From Vombatus ursinus (Eukaryota; Chordata; Mammalia; Diprotodontia; Vombatidae): a stretch of DNA of 64,000 bases. Below the pieces are notes generated by a model, which saw only the letters and a list, made by a program, of their open reading frames with translations, was not told the origin of the DNA and did no database searches. Of the stretch, positions 42,771-53,934 are shown one piece after another; the stretch's first letter is position 1, and each line of letters starts with the position of its first letter. Made by a program: the position numbers and the translations under genes. Location of the stretch: assembly GCF_900497805.2 (NCBI RefSeq), contig NW_020954588.1, forward strand, positions 9,157,747-9,221,746. The letters run 5' to 3'.

Positions 42771-43475
42771 GTGAGATTGAGAAGGGCCTTCAATGCCTTG
42801 TCCTAGAGGCAATTTAATGATTCTAAAGATAGCTACCCTAAAAACGACAACATTTTGCCTCCTCTCTGCATCCAAGGTACTTGAGTTAACAACAAAGAAA
42901 GAACTCAAATATATTAATTTGTAATTTTCATTTTTTAAAATGTATTTTTCCTTCATAGTTTTAGAAAAGCAAGGTTTAGAGTAAAAGATTTACATCAAAG
43001 ATTTACAAGAGGGAAACATATATATGAGCATGTATATGTGTATCTATCTATGTATGGTTGTACATATATGTGTGGATATACATATATGTATATGTGTGTA
43101 TATATGAATGTGTATATATGTGTGTATTTCATATCTATTTATGTGGTGGGAATAATTAAAGTAGATCCTCACTATCCTATAAGAATGTATGAAATTAGGA
43201 AATCATTGGAGAAAAATGACAGTACTGTTGAAGTAAAGACACAGACCTCTCTCGTAGGGGTTTTAAAGATCAAATGAGGTAAAATATGTAAAATGATATA
43301 TGTTAACTACTATCATGCCTCTTTTAAAAAAATATCTTAAATGCACATCAAAGGTAAGAATGTATATCTCCATGATTATTTTCCTCCAGGCTGTTGGAAG
43401 TCTTTCTCAAAGATTGCAGTAAATATTAAGAAGTTCTCTTTCTTGGTTTTGTTTCCCGGATTCATAAAGCTCATA
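42771..43475. other. Unassigned, with a TATG/TGTA-rich tract
   Basis: Irregular TATATG/TGTATATG repeats at about 43016-43130. No gene recognised. Confidence 0.4.
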
Positions 43476-43479
43476 AATA

Positions 43480-43725
43480 GGGATGGGGACTGGATCTGTT
43501 ATTTCATTGGTATAGGGAACTCCCAAGTGAGGAAACTTACTGCCAAGGCAGGTCAGCACCTTCTCTGTAACTTACAGTCTTAGAGAGTTGTCTAGAGTAC
43601 TGAGAGGTTAAAGGATTTGCCCAGGGTCACAGGGCTAGTACTTATCAGAAGCAGGGCTTGAACCTGGGTCTTCTCGGCTTCCAAGACTGCTCTAGCCTCT
43701 CTACCATGCTGCCTTTCTATAAATC
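43480..43725 (-). mobile_element. Marsupial SINE (Mar-1 type, long form)
   Basis: GGGACTGGATCTGTTATTTC, GGGAACTCCCAAGTGAGG, GAGAGGTTAAAGGATTTGCCC, GCAGGGCTTGAACCTGGG and CTACCATGCTGCC. A fuller relative of the copy at 12165. Confidence 0.85.
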
Positions 43726-44030
43726 TCATGCTCTTTCCCTGCATTTATTTAACTTATATGGGGCTGATTCTTACTTGCCATTGTTCATTTCAGGCACCTC
43801 TATGGATCTCTTGACTCTTTTTTGGATTTTTATAATTCAGTTGGTCAGAGAAAGCAAGTGAATTTTTCCAACCAAGAGCACAGTGATATCTTAACATGCT
43901 ACATTTATCCTGTTCCTCTGATTGTGATACCTCCACTTCCATTACATTTTGATATGCAAGAATTCTATGAATATACTCACCTCTTCGCGATCTTAATAAT
44001 ATTCACAGATATTCTTCTAAAGAGCATGAA
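43726..44030. other. Unassigned sequence
   Basis: Overlapping short open frames without motif. No gene called. Confidence 0.3.
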
Positions 44031-44034
44031 GTCA

Positions 44035-44225
44035 TGTGGTTTGTTCTTCATTCTTAAAGAGGACTATGACATCAGGAAGATGATGCCATGACTTGCAAGT
44101 CAATGAGTTTTAACTGAAGTAGGGCTATGCAAAGCCACCAGCCTCACTTGCTCCTTTGTAGCCATCTGATTCCAGGGGCCAGATATAGTTCAGGAAAACT
44201 GGAGATGGTCCAGAACAGCATGAAG
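44035..44225 (+). mobile_element. Dispersed repeat, same family as 4160-4460, 3' truncated
   Basis: TTTGTTCTTCATTCTTAAAG, ATGACATCAGGAAGATGATGCC, GCTATGCAAAGCCACCAGCC and ACTGGAGATGGTCCAGAAC. Confidence 0.75.
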
Positions 44226-45730
44226 TCAGTTCTACCTTCTTTGATCCTAGCCTTGCTCTCCTACTCTTATTCTTTCAATTCTCCTTCTCTCATAAAGCCA
44301 TATTATAATAACAGTTCTTCCAGCAAATGGTGCTTTCTGTTTCCTAGCTTTCCTGTGACACCATTTTGCAGGACTGCCTTCATATCTGTTAGGCATAGTC
44401 CATTCATCTAACTCACTTAGTCAATGTGGCCCCTTTCCTTTTTCACTTGGAAATAGTTGTCTCATCAAAATTGAGAAAATGGACCCTCTCTAGGACTGTG
44501 ATTTCCAACCCAGACAATGCTGCTTTCCTTAGTAGAGGATGCTAAGCATGACTTTTATTGACCTCTTTTCAAAACATCATTTAGAGTTGCTTCCTCTCCT
44601 GCCCCACTAACCCCAATAATTCTAGTTAAAGGGAAGCTGACACAATTAAAGAGCTGAATGGGTAATTGCAGTTGTCCTTCCCTCTGGAAGTTCTCCACAG
44701 GTCAAGGAAACAATCAATAATATAAATTCTCCTTCCCACAGCCTGGTTTTTATCAGCGTCTTTATGGTGGGGTCTGCTGTAGCTGTCCTATCACAGACAG
44801 GGATTCAAAAAGAAGCCATTTGGTGAGATGTAATGACCTTGACCTTATGAAAAAGGATGCTGGCAATTGGCTAATGGATGCCAGGCACATGTATGTCCTT
44901 TGGATATGAGTGGCGGGTGACTAATTGGGCTTGAGTTTTTCCAACCATGCCTGTAATTAAAAGTACACAGAAAACTCTATCTAGAAGCAGTTTGACTCAC
45001 ATGGATAGCTGCAGGTGGAAGATTCACAAGCAAAAAGGATAGGCAGTTTCTTATAAATTTGGCATTCAGGATTTGGTTGCTAGCTCATACAGAAGAATAG
45101 TTTCTGAATAATTCCCATTTTCTTCACTCAAGTAACTTGACTCTGACTTATTTTTAAATGTTTAATATTACCTCTGGGGGACACATGGGCTGGCATATGA
45201 CAAGTGCCTTTCTTGAACAGCCAGTTCACCCTTGGAGGAAGCCAGTGACAAGAACAAAACAAAATGAGTCAGGAAGGACCTCTATTGCTACCCATATAAC
45301 ATTCATTGATCAAATCTCTGAGAGAGATGTTCCCACCTCTCCCCATAGGAACCCTTAAAATAAACTTGGAGTATGGTGCAGAGTGGGCAAATTAGAGAAA
45401 GTGGCATGTTTGCAGCCTACTCAGGGTTTAGCTCTGTGTTGGGAATGATAATTACCAAGAAGTAGAAAGCATCATCTGACTCTGCCCTGATTATTAATTA
45501 ATCAGGTGCTAAAGGCATTTAAACCAATGGCCCTGTTCAAATGATGGAAACTAAAGGAGTCTCTACAGTAAGTTTTAGAATATATTTTCAATATTTCCTG
45601 ATAAAATCTTGATTTGGGACAATTTCTATTAAAAAAAAATCTGCATAACAGAAAAGTCTCATTATTTGATGGTTCCAAAGATCAAAACTAGTCACTAAAC
45701 TAGGATTTGAGTAGAGGCATTATAAATACA
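44226..45730. other. Long unique island; candidate conserved non-coding region
   Basis: About 1.5 kb with no SINE or LINE that I can recognise, unusual in this window. The part 44600-44960 is rich in TAAT-, GATA- and TGACCTTGACC-like words. A near-palindrome lies at 45486-45506. The 66-codon frame at 45158-45358 is not convincing as coding. Confidence 0.4.
45486..45506. promoter_or_regulatory. Near-palindrome with TAAT cores
   Basis: Arms CCTGATTA and TAATCAGG are perfectly complementary around a 5-base centre (TTAAT). The arms contain ATTA/TAAT, the core of homeodomain sites. Regulatory role is conjecture. Confidence 0.35.
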
Positions 45731-45734
45731 TAAT

Positions 45735-45985
45735 ACTAGATCACATTAATATTGTGCTTTAAGTTTTGCCAAGTATTTTCCATCTAGGATCTCATTTGAT
45801 CCTCACAACAACCTGGGGAGGTAGGTGCTATTATGAACCCCAATTTGCAGATGAGGAAAGTGAGGCTGAGGGTTTAGATGAATTGCCCAGGATCACACAG
45901 CTAGTGAGTATCTGAGACAGGATTTGAATTTCCTGGTTTCCTGACTCTAGGTCCAGTACTCTATCTAATGCATCACTTAGCTGCC
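45735..45985 (-). mobile_element. MIR/CORE-SINE, near full length
   Basis: ATCTCATTTGATCCTCACAAC, GCAGATGAGGAAAGTGAGGC, TTGCCCAGGATCACACAGC and the head ATGCATCACTTAGCTGCC. Confidence 0.9.
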
Positions 45986-46169
45986 ATATATTCATATGTA
46001 TGTATATGTGTGTGTGTATATACATAAGCCCAATATATACTCATACAAACACAAACCCATTATACATACATGTATACATATGATGGACGCTAACATATTT
46101 ACATGCATGTATATATCCGTATATGATATATTATCTCTATCATGTATGATGGCTTTGTTTTTTGTCCAA

Positions 46170-46420
46170 ACATGATTTCATTTATATAGTGAACACTTAG
46201 TGAAGAAACTGTGTTTACCAAGGCAGATCACCGATTTTTCTGCAGTTAGAGTTAGTAAATTGCCTGGAGAATAAACACTCAGTGAGTGGGTAAATGACTT
46301 CCCCAAGCTTCACACAGACTTCTCTGTCATAGTAGGCTGCTTCTCTAATAATAATCACATTTCCATAGCATTTAAGATCATAAATTAATTTGCATATATT
46401 ATCTCACTGGGTCTTCAAAT
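46170..46420 (-). mobile_element. Diverged SINE remnants
   Basis: AAATGACTTCCCCAAGCTTC and CACATTTCCATAGCATTTAAG with TTTGCATATATTATCTCACTG are broken MIR-like parts in mixed order. Confidence 0.4.
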
Positions 46421-46609
46421 TTTTTTTTGTTTTTAAATAAAATGAAGATAATTCTAAACTTACAAAAGATTTGTACAAGAGTTCATTTATTAGTTGATTG
46501 TTTGAAACTCAGAATATTTGTCCCATGAAAATGTTTCCTAGTTAAAAAGCATCCAAACTCAGACTGATGGTAATTACTAAGTTTGTTCCTAAAGAACGAA
46601 GGATTAGGT

Positions 46610-49345
46610 GAGTGAAAAAACCTTTATTAAGCACTTTTTTGTGCCAAGCCTTGTACTAAATGCTAGAGAGACAAAAGAGGGAGAAAGAACGGGTTGGTTT
46701 TTAAGGAACTCACATTCTAATTGGAGGAGACAACTCATTTAAGAGAATTCAGTAGCAGGGTAAATGGAAAGGCACAAAATCCTAAGGGTAAATATTAGAC
46801 AGAGAGCAAGGCTGTATGAGGGTGGTCACAGTGTCAGATGAGAGAAGGGGGTTGTAATAACACCTAAGGTAGAAACAATGGGACTTGGTAACTAATTAGA
46901 GTGATGAAGATAACCCCAAGGTTGCGGGATTGGGCAACTGGTACAGTTAATGAAGACAGAAAGAGGGGAGGGTTTGGGGGAGAAGATCATGAGTGCAGTT
47001 TTAGTCATGTTGAGTTTAAGTTGTTTAGAGGACAACCAGTTTGAGATGTCTAGTAGGCAATTATAGATATGAGAGTGGAGGTCAGGAAGGAGGTTAGGAG
47101 TGACAAGTTGATCCTGAGAGTTATTTATATAGAGAAGATAACTAAAACTAGGGAAGCTGATGAGATCAGCAAGAGAAAATGTATAGGAGAAGAAAAAAAG
47201 GCCCAGGAGAGGGCCTTGGAGGACCCCCATGGTTAGTGAGTATAATGTGGATGAAGGTCCAGAGAAGGAGCCATAAGATGGATGGAAAGAGAACCAGAGA
47301 AGAATGTCTTCAAAGCCTACAGAACAAAGAGTACCAAGGAGAAGAGAGTAATTAACATTGTCAAAGTGAGCAAAGGTCAAGTAGGATGGGGACTGAGGAA
47401 AGGCTGCTAGATTTGGCAACTAGGAGATCTCTGGCAAATTTGGAGAGAGAAGTTTCAGTTGAATGATGAGATTGGCAGCCAGACTTCAAAGAGTTACAAA
47501 GAGAGTGAGAGGAAAGAAATTGGAGCCACCTAGAATCTTCTCAAGGAGTTTATCCACAAAAGGGAGAAGAGATATAGGATAATAACTAGTAAGGACAGGT
47601 GGGTCAGGTGAGAGTTTTTTGAGGTTGAATGAGACAAAGGCATGCTTTTAGTTAATGGAGAAGCAACCAGTACACTGGGAGCAATTGATGACTAGTGAAA
47701 GAGTAGAGGTGCTAGAGGGGGCAAATTGTTGGAGAAGATGATATAGAATGAGATCATGTGTACATGTGGAAGGGTTGGCTTTGGAAAGAAGAACACCATC
47801 TCTTCATGTGAAACAGGAGTGAAGGAATTAGTGGCACAGGGCATCAGAGGGATGTGAGATGAAGAGCTAGGGAGGAGAAAGGGCTCTCAGGAAGTGGCGT
47901 CATTTTTTTTTCCAGTGAAATATGAAGTAAGGTTATTAGCTGAGAGAATGGGGGAGAGTTGTGAGAGATTTAAGAAGGAATGAAAAGGTTTGGAAAAGTT
48001 GTTGTGGTACTGACTAATATATATACTGAATAGGGATAGTGAATCAATTAGGGAGTGGTGAAAGGATTGCCTTACTACAGCGAGGGCCCAGTTGAGATTA
48101 TGTAACATAAACTTGTAGTAGACCTAGTCAGGGTGGTTTTGTGATTTTCTTCAGTTTAACTCAGTAGCACATGAATAGGATGAAGGAAATGAATGGTGAG
48201 AGTAATCCAAGCTTGGAGTTTGGAAGGGTAAGGTCATTGATAGTGTCAACATACTATTAGGAGATGCCCTGTTTTCCAGAGCTAAGGCCCAGCAAGCAAG
48301 CTATATCCTGAGCTTGGCATAACAACAATGCCTTGCACTCACCCTCTGGAACTGATGATCTCTGAGCTCAGGCAAACACCAACAGGCCCAGACATGAAGC
48401 CCTGCTATGAAAAGACTTTTTGTCCCTAGATAACCTTGCTTCACTGTTGCTGTTGTGCCTCACTACTGTTGCTATACCACACTGTTTGACTCTGTCTAGT
48501 CACAAGTACTTAAGGTTCAGCCCCACTGCCTCGAGTCCTCCCCACTAAGGGCAGGACTCTGGCACACATGTCCTTGCTTGCAAGCCATTTCTCTCACTTT
48601 GAAATTAAACTTCTGTTTGATTCCTGACTCTCCTGTCTCTAGCCTGTTCTGTTTGGCTCCGGTCACCCACAGGTGAGAGGCTGGTTTGGTCCAGTTGACA
48701 GTAGGAAAAAAGGCAATGGATCTGAGAGAAGAGCAGAGAAGTAGACCGTACTGGTATAAAAGAAGGGAAGAGAACATAGTGAGTGCAGGGTAATGGCCTG
48801 GGAAAGAACTTGTCATGGTGAGAATAGGGTTTGGGGATTGGAAGGCAGAGGGAGAGATGGAATGACATTAGATTATGTTCAGACAAAGCAATTTCAGATT
48901 TCATGAACGTGGAAGTGATGGTTTTATGAATGATAGAAATCAAGAATTTGACAATTTCTGTTTGTACGTGTGATGGAATGGAGGAGTAGGTCATGTGAAA
49001 TAAGTAAACTGAGAAATTGGGAGTTTAGAGTATCTTGGGGGTATCAGTATATATGTTGAAATATCCTAGTATGAGATCAAGAGTTAGAGAGAGAAAAATG
49101 AGTCAGGCACTTAACTCATTGAGGAAGGAAAGAGAGTGTTTTGGAAGTCTAGACTCAATAGCTACTCAAAGCTTGATTGGGTGATATAGATGGAATGAAC
49201 CTCAGTGGAAGAGAGGTTACTGATTGATGATGGTAGAGGGACAATTTGGAAGTGGCAATGGGAAATAGAGCATTCCAACTCCCTCACCTCAACTAGTTAG
49301 AGGGAATGAGTGAAAATATAGCCAGTATTAGAAAAGGTGGCCAAG
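46610..49345 (-). mobile_element. Long L2/L3-type LINE copy with reverse-transcriptase remnant, split by a solo LTR
   Basis: The 3' end is at 46610-46740. A 175-codon minus frame at 46892-47419 keeps the RT C-terminal half: GVLQGPLLGLFFFSYTF (residues 66-82, motif B, expected GVPQGSVLGPLLFSLYT), FSYLLYINNSQ (about 91-101, where the catalytic YADD reads YINN), and LLPDLHSHIYNCLLDISNWLSSKQLKLNMTKTALMIFSPKPSP. Further RT/linker sequence runs in complement to 48243 and resumes at 48701 to about 49345, giving about 2.3 kb in all. The missing aspartates and other breaks make it dead. It is the longest LINE of this clade in the window. Confidence 0.82.
48244..48700 (+). mobile_element. Solo LTR of an endogenous retrovirus
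   Basis: A 457-bp fossil with inverted termini TGTCAAC...GTTGACA, an ATTAAA signal at 48604-48609 and a pyrimidine-rich segment before the end. Flanking 4-mers are ATAG and GTAG, a probable 4-bp target duplication with one change, as in gammaretrovirus-like (class I) families. It splits the L2/L3 copy, whose text continues directly on either side. No internal region remains. The changed flanking repeat suggests greater age than the LTR at 41070. Confidence 0.8.
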
Positions 49346-49364
49346 GAGGCTGTCATCAGTCAGT

Positions 49365-49560
49365 CAATCAATAAACATTTCTTAATAACTTACAATATAC
49401 TAAGTTTTGGGGATAAAAGAAAGGTAAATGACAACCCCTGCTCTCAAAGAGTTCAGTCTAATAGAGACATCTAATCAGGAGGGAACTAGCTAGTAGTGAG
49501 TGAAAAAAGATGGAGGAGTTAAGAAAAGAAGGCATTACAGAGAGCACAGTGAAGGGAGCT
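49365..49560 (-). mobile_element. L2/L3 extreme 3' end
   Basis: CAGTCAATCAATAAACATTTC, TTACAATATACTAAGTTTTGG and CTCAAAGAGTTCAGTCTAATAG. Confidence 0.75.
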
Positions 49561-49764
49561 GGCTAAGTAAAAAAGTATAAATACAAATAAGCAAACAATA
49601 TAATACAAATAATATAATAAAATGTAAGTAAGCAAATCAGAGACTGTTGCTGGATGAGATCCTATCACAGCTCATCTAGTCCAGGTGCCTCCATTTGTTG
49701 GCTAATTGTCATTCATTTATTAGTGGAGTTATGGTCATGTGGAACTATTCCACCTAACTATAGA

Positions 49765-49885
49765 TGTGGCCTTCAGCAGGTCACTTCCCTTTTCTGGGCC
49801 TCAGTTTCCTCATCTTTAGAAGGAGGCAATTGAATCAGATGATCTTCAAGGTCACTTCCACTTCTAGAACTGTATTATTTTGTGA
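49765..49885 (+). mobile_element. MIR fragment
   Basis: AGCAGGTCACTTCCCTTTTC, TGGGCCTCAGTTTCCTCATC and TTCAAGGTCACTTCCACTTC. Confidence 0.8.
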
Positions 49886-50128
49886 CTTAGACTCTCCAAA
49901 TTCTTAACTTTTATAGTCACATTTTTTAAACCTATATTTTTGGGGGCAAACATTATTATTGTGTATGGAATCACAATGTCTTTCACAATTTGCGATTAAT
50001 TTTCCTCTAAAGAAACAACTACTAGATTACCTCGAGGATGGGTTTCTTCTGTGGAAGTGATCAGACTTCTTTCTAACACATTTTCATTAAATATTCTCTG
50101 TCTCTGTCTCTGTCTGTCTGTCTGTCTG

Positions 50129-50162
<34 letters not shown>

Positions 50163-52325
50163 ACGCCAAGTCGTTTTTTAAAACTGCTGCTAATGAAGGA
50201 CCTTGCAGACACAAGCAGTCAATGTAATTAGTAGCACTAAGGTTTTCTTTCTGACACTGGGCACAATTTTCTTTTTCATCATGTTGCATGGATGTGCACA
50301 GAAATAGCCTCTGGCATAAAGAAGGGACTGTTTGATTCCTGCTTGGAAGTACAACAGACAGTACAACTATTTAACAACTTAAACCACCAGCCCAGAAATT
50401 ATGTTTTTTAGGACACCATGCAATGGATATAGACAGGCATTTCTTGTATTGATTTGAGCAGGTTCAGGGCTAGGAGATCCTGGGTTTATATGTGAATCTG
50501 TTCTTTACTTCCATTCTGGGTTGGGAAGCTCAGAAGACTGACCCCTCTAACCCTGAGGCCTCAGCTTTTGCTCCATGTTGCTTTGTTATATGGAACATCT
50601 TTTTACATTGGTGTTGTTTATTGCATATCAGACAGGTGTGGCCCAAAACATAGAGGACCAGGATAATATTTTTTTTTGACTGGGTAGGCTTTTTTCCCCC
50701 TCCTTAAGCTTGTAATTGTTGGCATCACTTAAAAAAACAAAAAACCTTTGGTCACAGATGCCAGACACTGGTATTTATGGTTTGGATGTCTTGGTAAACA
50801 GTCTTGAGCCCCAGGCTGCTTCTGCAGAAAGTATGCTATTTCCTTCCTGTTTGCTGTGGTTTTTTGAGAGACCCATTCCACTGGCTGTTGTCATGGAGAG
50901 ACTTGAGTATATATTTACCTGGACTCAAGGCTTTATTCTGACTACAAAGGTCTTTCTCTTCCCCCTAACAAATACTGAATTCTGAGATCTTGAGGGTCCA
51001 TTTTTAGTAAATCTCTTTATTCAATATAGTCATCTGTACTCCTGCTACCTTCTGCTCCTGCCAGCCCACAAACCCAGTGATTGATCTTCCTCTCTGTCCC
51101 TCCCCATCTGGTCCCTGAGTACAATCTCAACTCCTTTCTGCTTGTAGTGCTATAGAGGTTGGGACTCCTTTTACTTTCAAGCTATAACAGGGTCTGGGAA
51201 GCCATTCTGTCATTTTCCATGGGAAACATAGGCCCTGGTACATCTGTGCCAGTACCCCTTCCATTTGCTTCTAGATTGATTGAGGCACAACTTTTTGTTT
51301 CCTCCATAATTCCTTTGGGATTCTCCTCAGCAACAATCCTGGAGAATTATCTCTTCTCATCAACCAATGAGATTGAATATAATTGAAAATTAACATCAGA
51401 GATGAGTCCCTCCCAAACCAAGATACTTGCTCTGCAATCAAGCTAGCCACCTTTGCATTGAATGTGAGGCTTTACTGCAACCACATTCCTAGTGGGGTGG
51501 AGGGTAAGCATGAGGAAGCCATAATTGACTGTTCTTCTATATTAGAAATCAGAATTTTTGCTTGTCCTCCCAGTGGGTTTAGGAGGTTCAGATGGGGTGA
51601 AAACTTAAGACCTATGTAAATGTCAGTTATTATCATGCCAGAGGAATGATCCTGATTTCTCAAAGCTATGCCAGTGGAGCACAAATCCTGGCAGGCTGCG
51701 TCATGTTAGAAAGGCAACTGGATGAGGTTGGTTTCTGAGTACCAGCCTCGCCAAGTATGGAGGGATTCATTGCCGGTACATTGCCCACCTGGAGTTGAAT
51801 TCTTTGGCCATAGGGGGCCATTATTATCGTTATCATCATTATTATTATCCATTTTGATTCTCTAGTGCTTTGGCCTGGGAATTAAGTTACTAGACAAACA
51901 ATATCCAAAGGGAGAATGCTAGGTCAGACACTGTAGCTTTGATGTATCAGGGCCTCAAATTAATCCAAGATTTTATTTTATTACGTGGGGAGTGATGATT
52001 TGGCATCTTCTTTGGTCTGGCATGAAAGCCAGTTAGAGGTGCTAGGCTAGGGGGACTCCCCGACTAATATTTAGGGAATCAGAATAGCTTTGACCCTTCT
52101 GAAATTGTCACAATTTGAGACTGCAACAATCCTGGAGATTTGGTTATAATCCTGTTGCCTCCCAGTAGACTTTCTGGATAAGAGAGCATGATGGGGCTCT
52201 AAGTACTTTCTAAGAATTCTAATCCACCCAGGGCAAAATTCCAACTTGATCTGGATTGCTCCAAACCTCTTTAGAGAGGATCAGAGTTCTCTTAATGCAC
52301 AAACCTTTCATGTAGATTATCTAGA
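49886..52325. other. Long stretch of mostly unique sequence
   Basis: About 2.4 kb with few recognisable repeats. It contains TC/TG and (CA)13 microsatellites at 50094-50164. The frames at 50716-50985, 51159-51386 and 51383-51619 are 75-89 codons, mutually overlapping on other strands, without known domains or clear splice structure. I see no reliable exon. ATT/ATC-rich run at 51821-51848. Confidence 0.4.
50094..50164. repeat. Compound microsatellite (TCTG)n(TC)n(CA)n
   Basis: TCTCTG and TCTG units pass into (TC)n and then (AC)13. Confidence 0.95.
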
Positions 52326-52329
52326 ACCC

Positions 52330-52510
52330 TGACTCTGGAGTCCAAAGAAAATGGGTTAAAATCTTGGGCCTTCCATTTACCTGTGTGATCTTGGGCAAGT
52401 CACATAACCACCTAGCCTCATTCCTCATCTATGAAATAACAAAGTTGAAGTAGACAGTCTCTGAGGTCCCTTCCACCACTAGGTCAATGAGCCTACGATC
52501 TTTCGGACCT
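52330..52510 (+). mobile_element. MIR-like SINE
   Basis: CTCTGGAGTCCAAAGAAAATG, CTGTGTGATCTTGGGCAAGTC and CTGAGGTCCCTTCCACCAC. Confidence 0.75.
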
Positions 52511-52900
52511 TTGTAAGAGTTGGAAGCCTGGCAAGAAATCTTCAGAGTAGCCATGTGCTAGAAGGAGTCCTTTATTTCACTCTAGAACTTCCTCATATAG
52601 CCAGGGTAATCTAGGAGTCTGTAGTGGGTTTGGAAAGTATTGAATTATGAAAGAGATTCCCCCCTCCACCATTTCAAACCCCACTCTAAGCCAGTAAGTT
52701 TCAATCAGCTACATGGCTGTGAATAATTCCACTGACTCACAGTTGACATCATTAAATTTATTGGAATTTACTTTAGTTTCACCCAAATATAGTGTATTTT
52801 AATTTGAAAAGAATAAAATATGAAATACTGTGTCAAGGAAAAATAGAAACTTCCATTCATATTTTGTCTTTTAAAATACCTCCTTGCTAATTAAGCCATT
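52511..52900. other. Unassigned sequence
   Basis: No gene or repeat recognised. Confidence 0.3.
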
Positions 52901-52904
52901 CATT

Positions 52905-53190
52905 TCCTTAAAGAGGCAACATGATAGACAAGAGAGAGTGTTACTATAGAATCAGGAAGAACCAGGTTAAAACCTACCCTCTGATAGCTGTGTGACATAG
53001 GTAAGGCACTCAATTGCTCTTAGCCTCAGTTTCCTCAGCTGAAAAGTGGGGATAATAAAACTCATAATACCTACCTCACAGGGCTGTGATGGTATCTATT
53101 TTAGATAGATTTACGTATTTATATATGCAGATACACACACACATATATATCATGTATATCATCTTGAAAAGTTTAGAGTGCTCTATAGTT
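52905..53190 (+). mobile_element. CORE-SINE (MIR type)
   Basis: GAGGCAACATGATAGACAAG, GCTGTGTGACATAGGTAAGGC, TCAGTTTCCTCAGCTGAAAAG and ACCTACCTCACAGGGCTGTG. A TATG/ACACAC run (53120-53150) interrupts the 3' part. Confidence 0.82.
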
Positions 53191-53700
53191 CAACGATTCT
53201 TTCTTGATGTTCAGCTACACGTGCCTATGTAAACGTATCTCTCTTAGGATACAATCTCAGTGAAGCAGATGGCAGATCTTTTCTTTGGTTACTGTCTTTC
53301 TGCCGCTACAGTGTCTCAAATGAAGGTGAGTCATACTAATTGTTTGATATTGTTTGTGGCCAAGCTTATCAAAAGTGAGTGGTGTGAGCTGTTACTATGT
53401 GTAAATGTTTGCTGAACTGAGCTGTTTCCACTAGTAATAACGGACAGAGACCAGACAGCTCTTTGCTAGGATTGAACTTTTCTTCTTGCAGAACGTCTTT
53501 GCACAGAACCTGGTCTTGTGCTCACACTAGAGCTTGAGAACTGTTAACTCAAACACTGAGCAACTAAGAAGGGGCTAAATCTCACACCTCCAAGTATGAG
53601 GTTAATTAGCTTGACCTTTCTTTAGTCTAGCTTTATCTATATTTAGTCTATATATTTTACCTAGTCTATCTAGGGGTATTACCTCCAGCTAATTTTTCCT
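53191..53700. other. Unassigned sequence
   Basis: Unique-looking. CTAG/TCTA-rich near 53610-53680. Confidence 0.3.
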
Positions 53701-53704
53701 CACA

Positions 53705-53885
53705 ATAATATTTTTTTAAATTAAAAATTATTTTAATTAACAAAAATCATTTTTCTTTCCCATCCCCACCATTAAAAACAAAAACAAGACTTTCCCAACA
53801 AAATATTCATAGTCAAAAACAAATTTCTACATCCAGTGTTTTATTGTTGATGTACTACAGCCAAGCCCCATCATCTTCTGTTAAT
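53705..53885 (-). mobile_element. Probable L1 3' terminus
   Basis: ATTAACAAAAATCATTTTTC, CCCATCCCCACC, ACAAAATATTCATAGTC and AAACAAATTTCTACATCC parallel the start of the L1 tail at 59780-59930. Confidence 0.5.
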
Positions 53886-53934
53886 GTGTTTGGGGGATTT
53901 CCTATTGTAATGTAGCAACTGAGTCACTCCCTTG

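Noticed and set aside
46892-47419. 175-codon minus frame as a possible host gene
   Set aside because: Its motifs are those of a CR1-clade reverse transcriptase with catalytic aspartates lost; it belongs to the LINE copy.
48517-48994. 99- and 129-codon minus frames
   Set aside because: They cross from the LTR into LINE sequence and have no domain.
49886-52325. Host exons in the repeat-poor stretch
   Set aside because: Open frames of 75-89 codons overlap one another on different strands, and I found no convincing splice pairs or protein motif.
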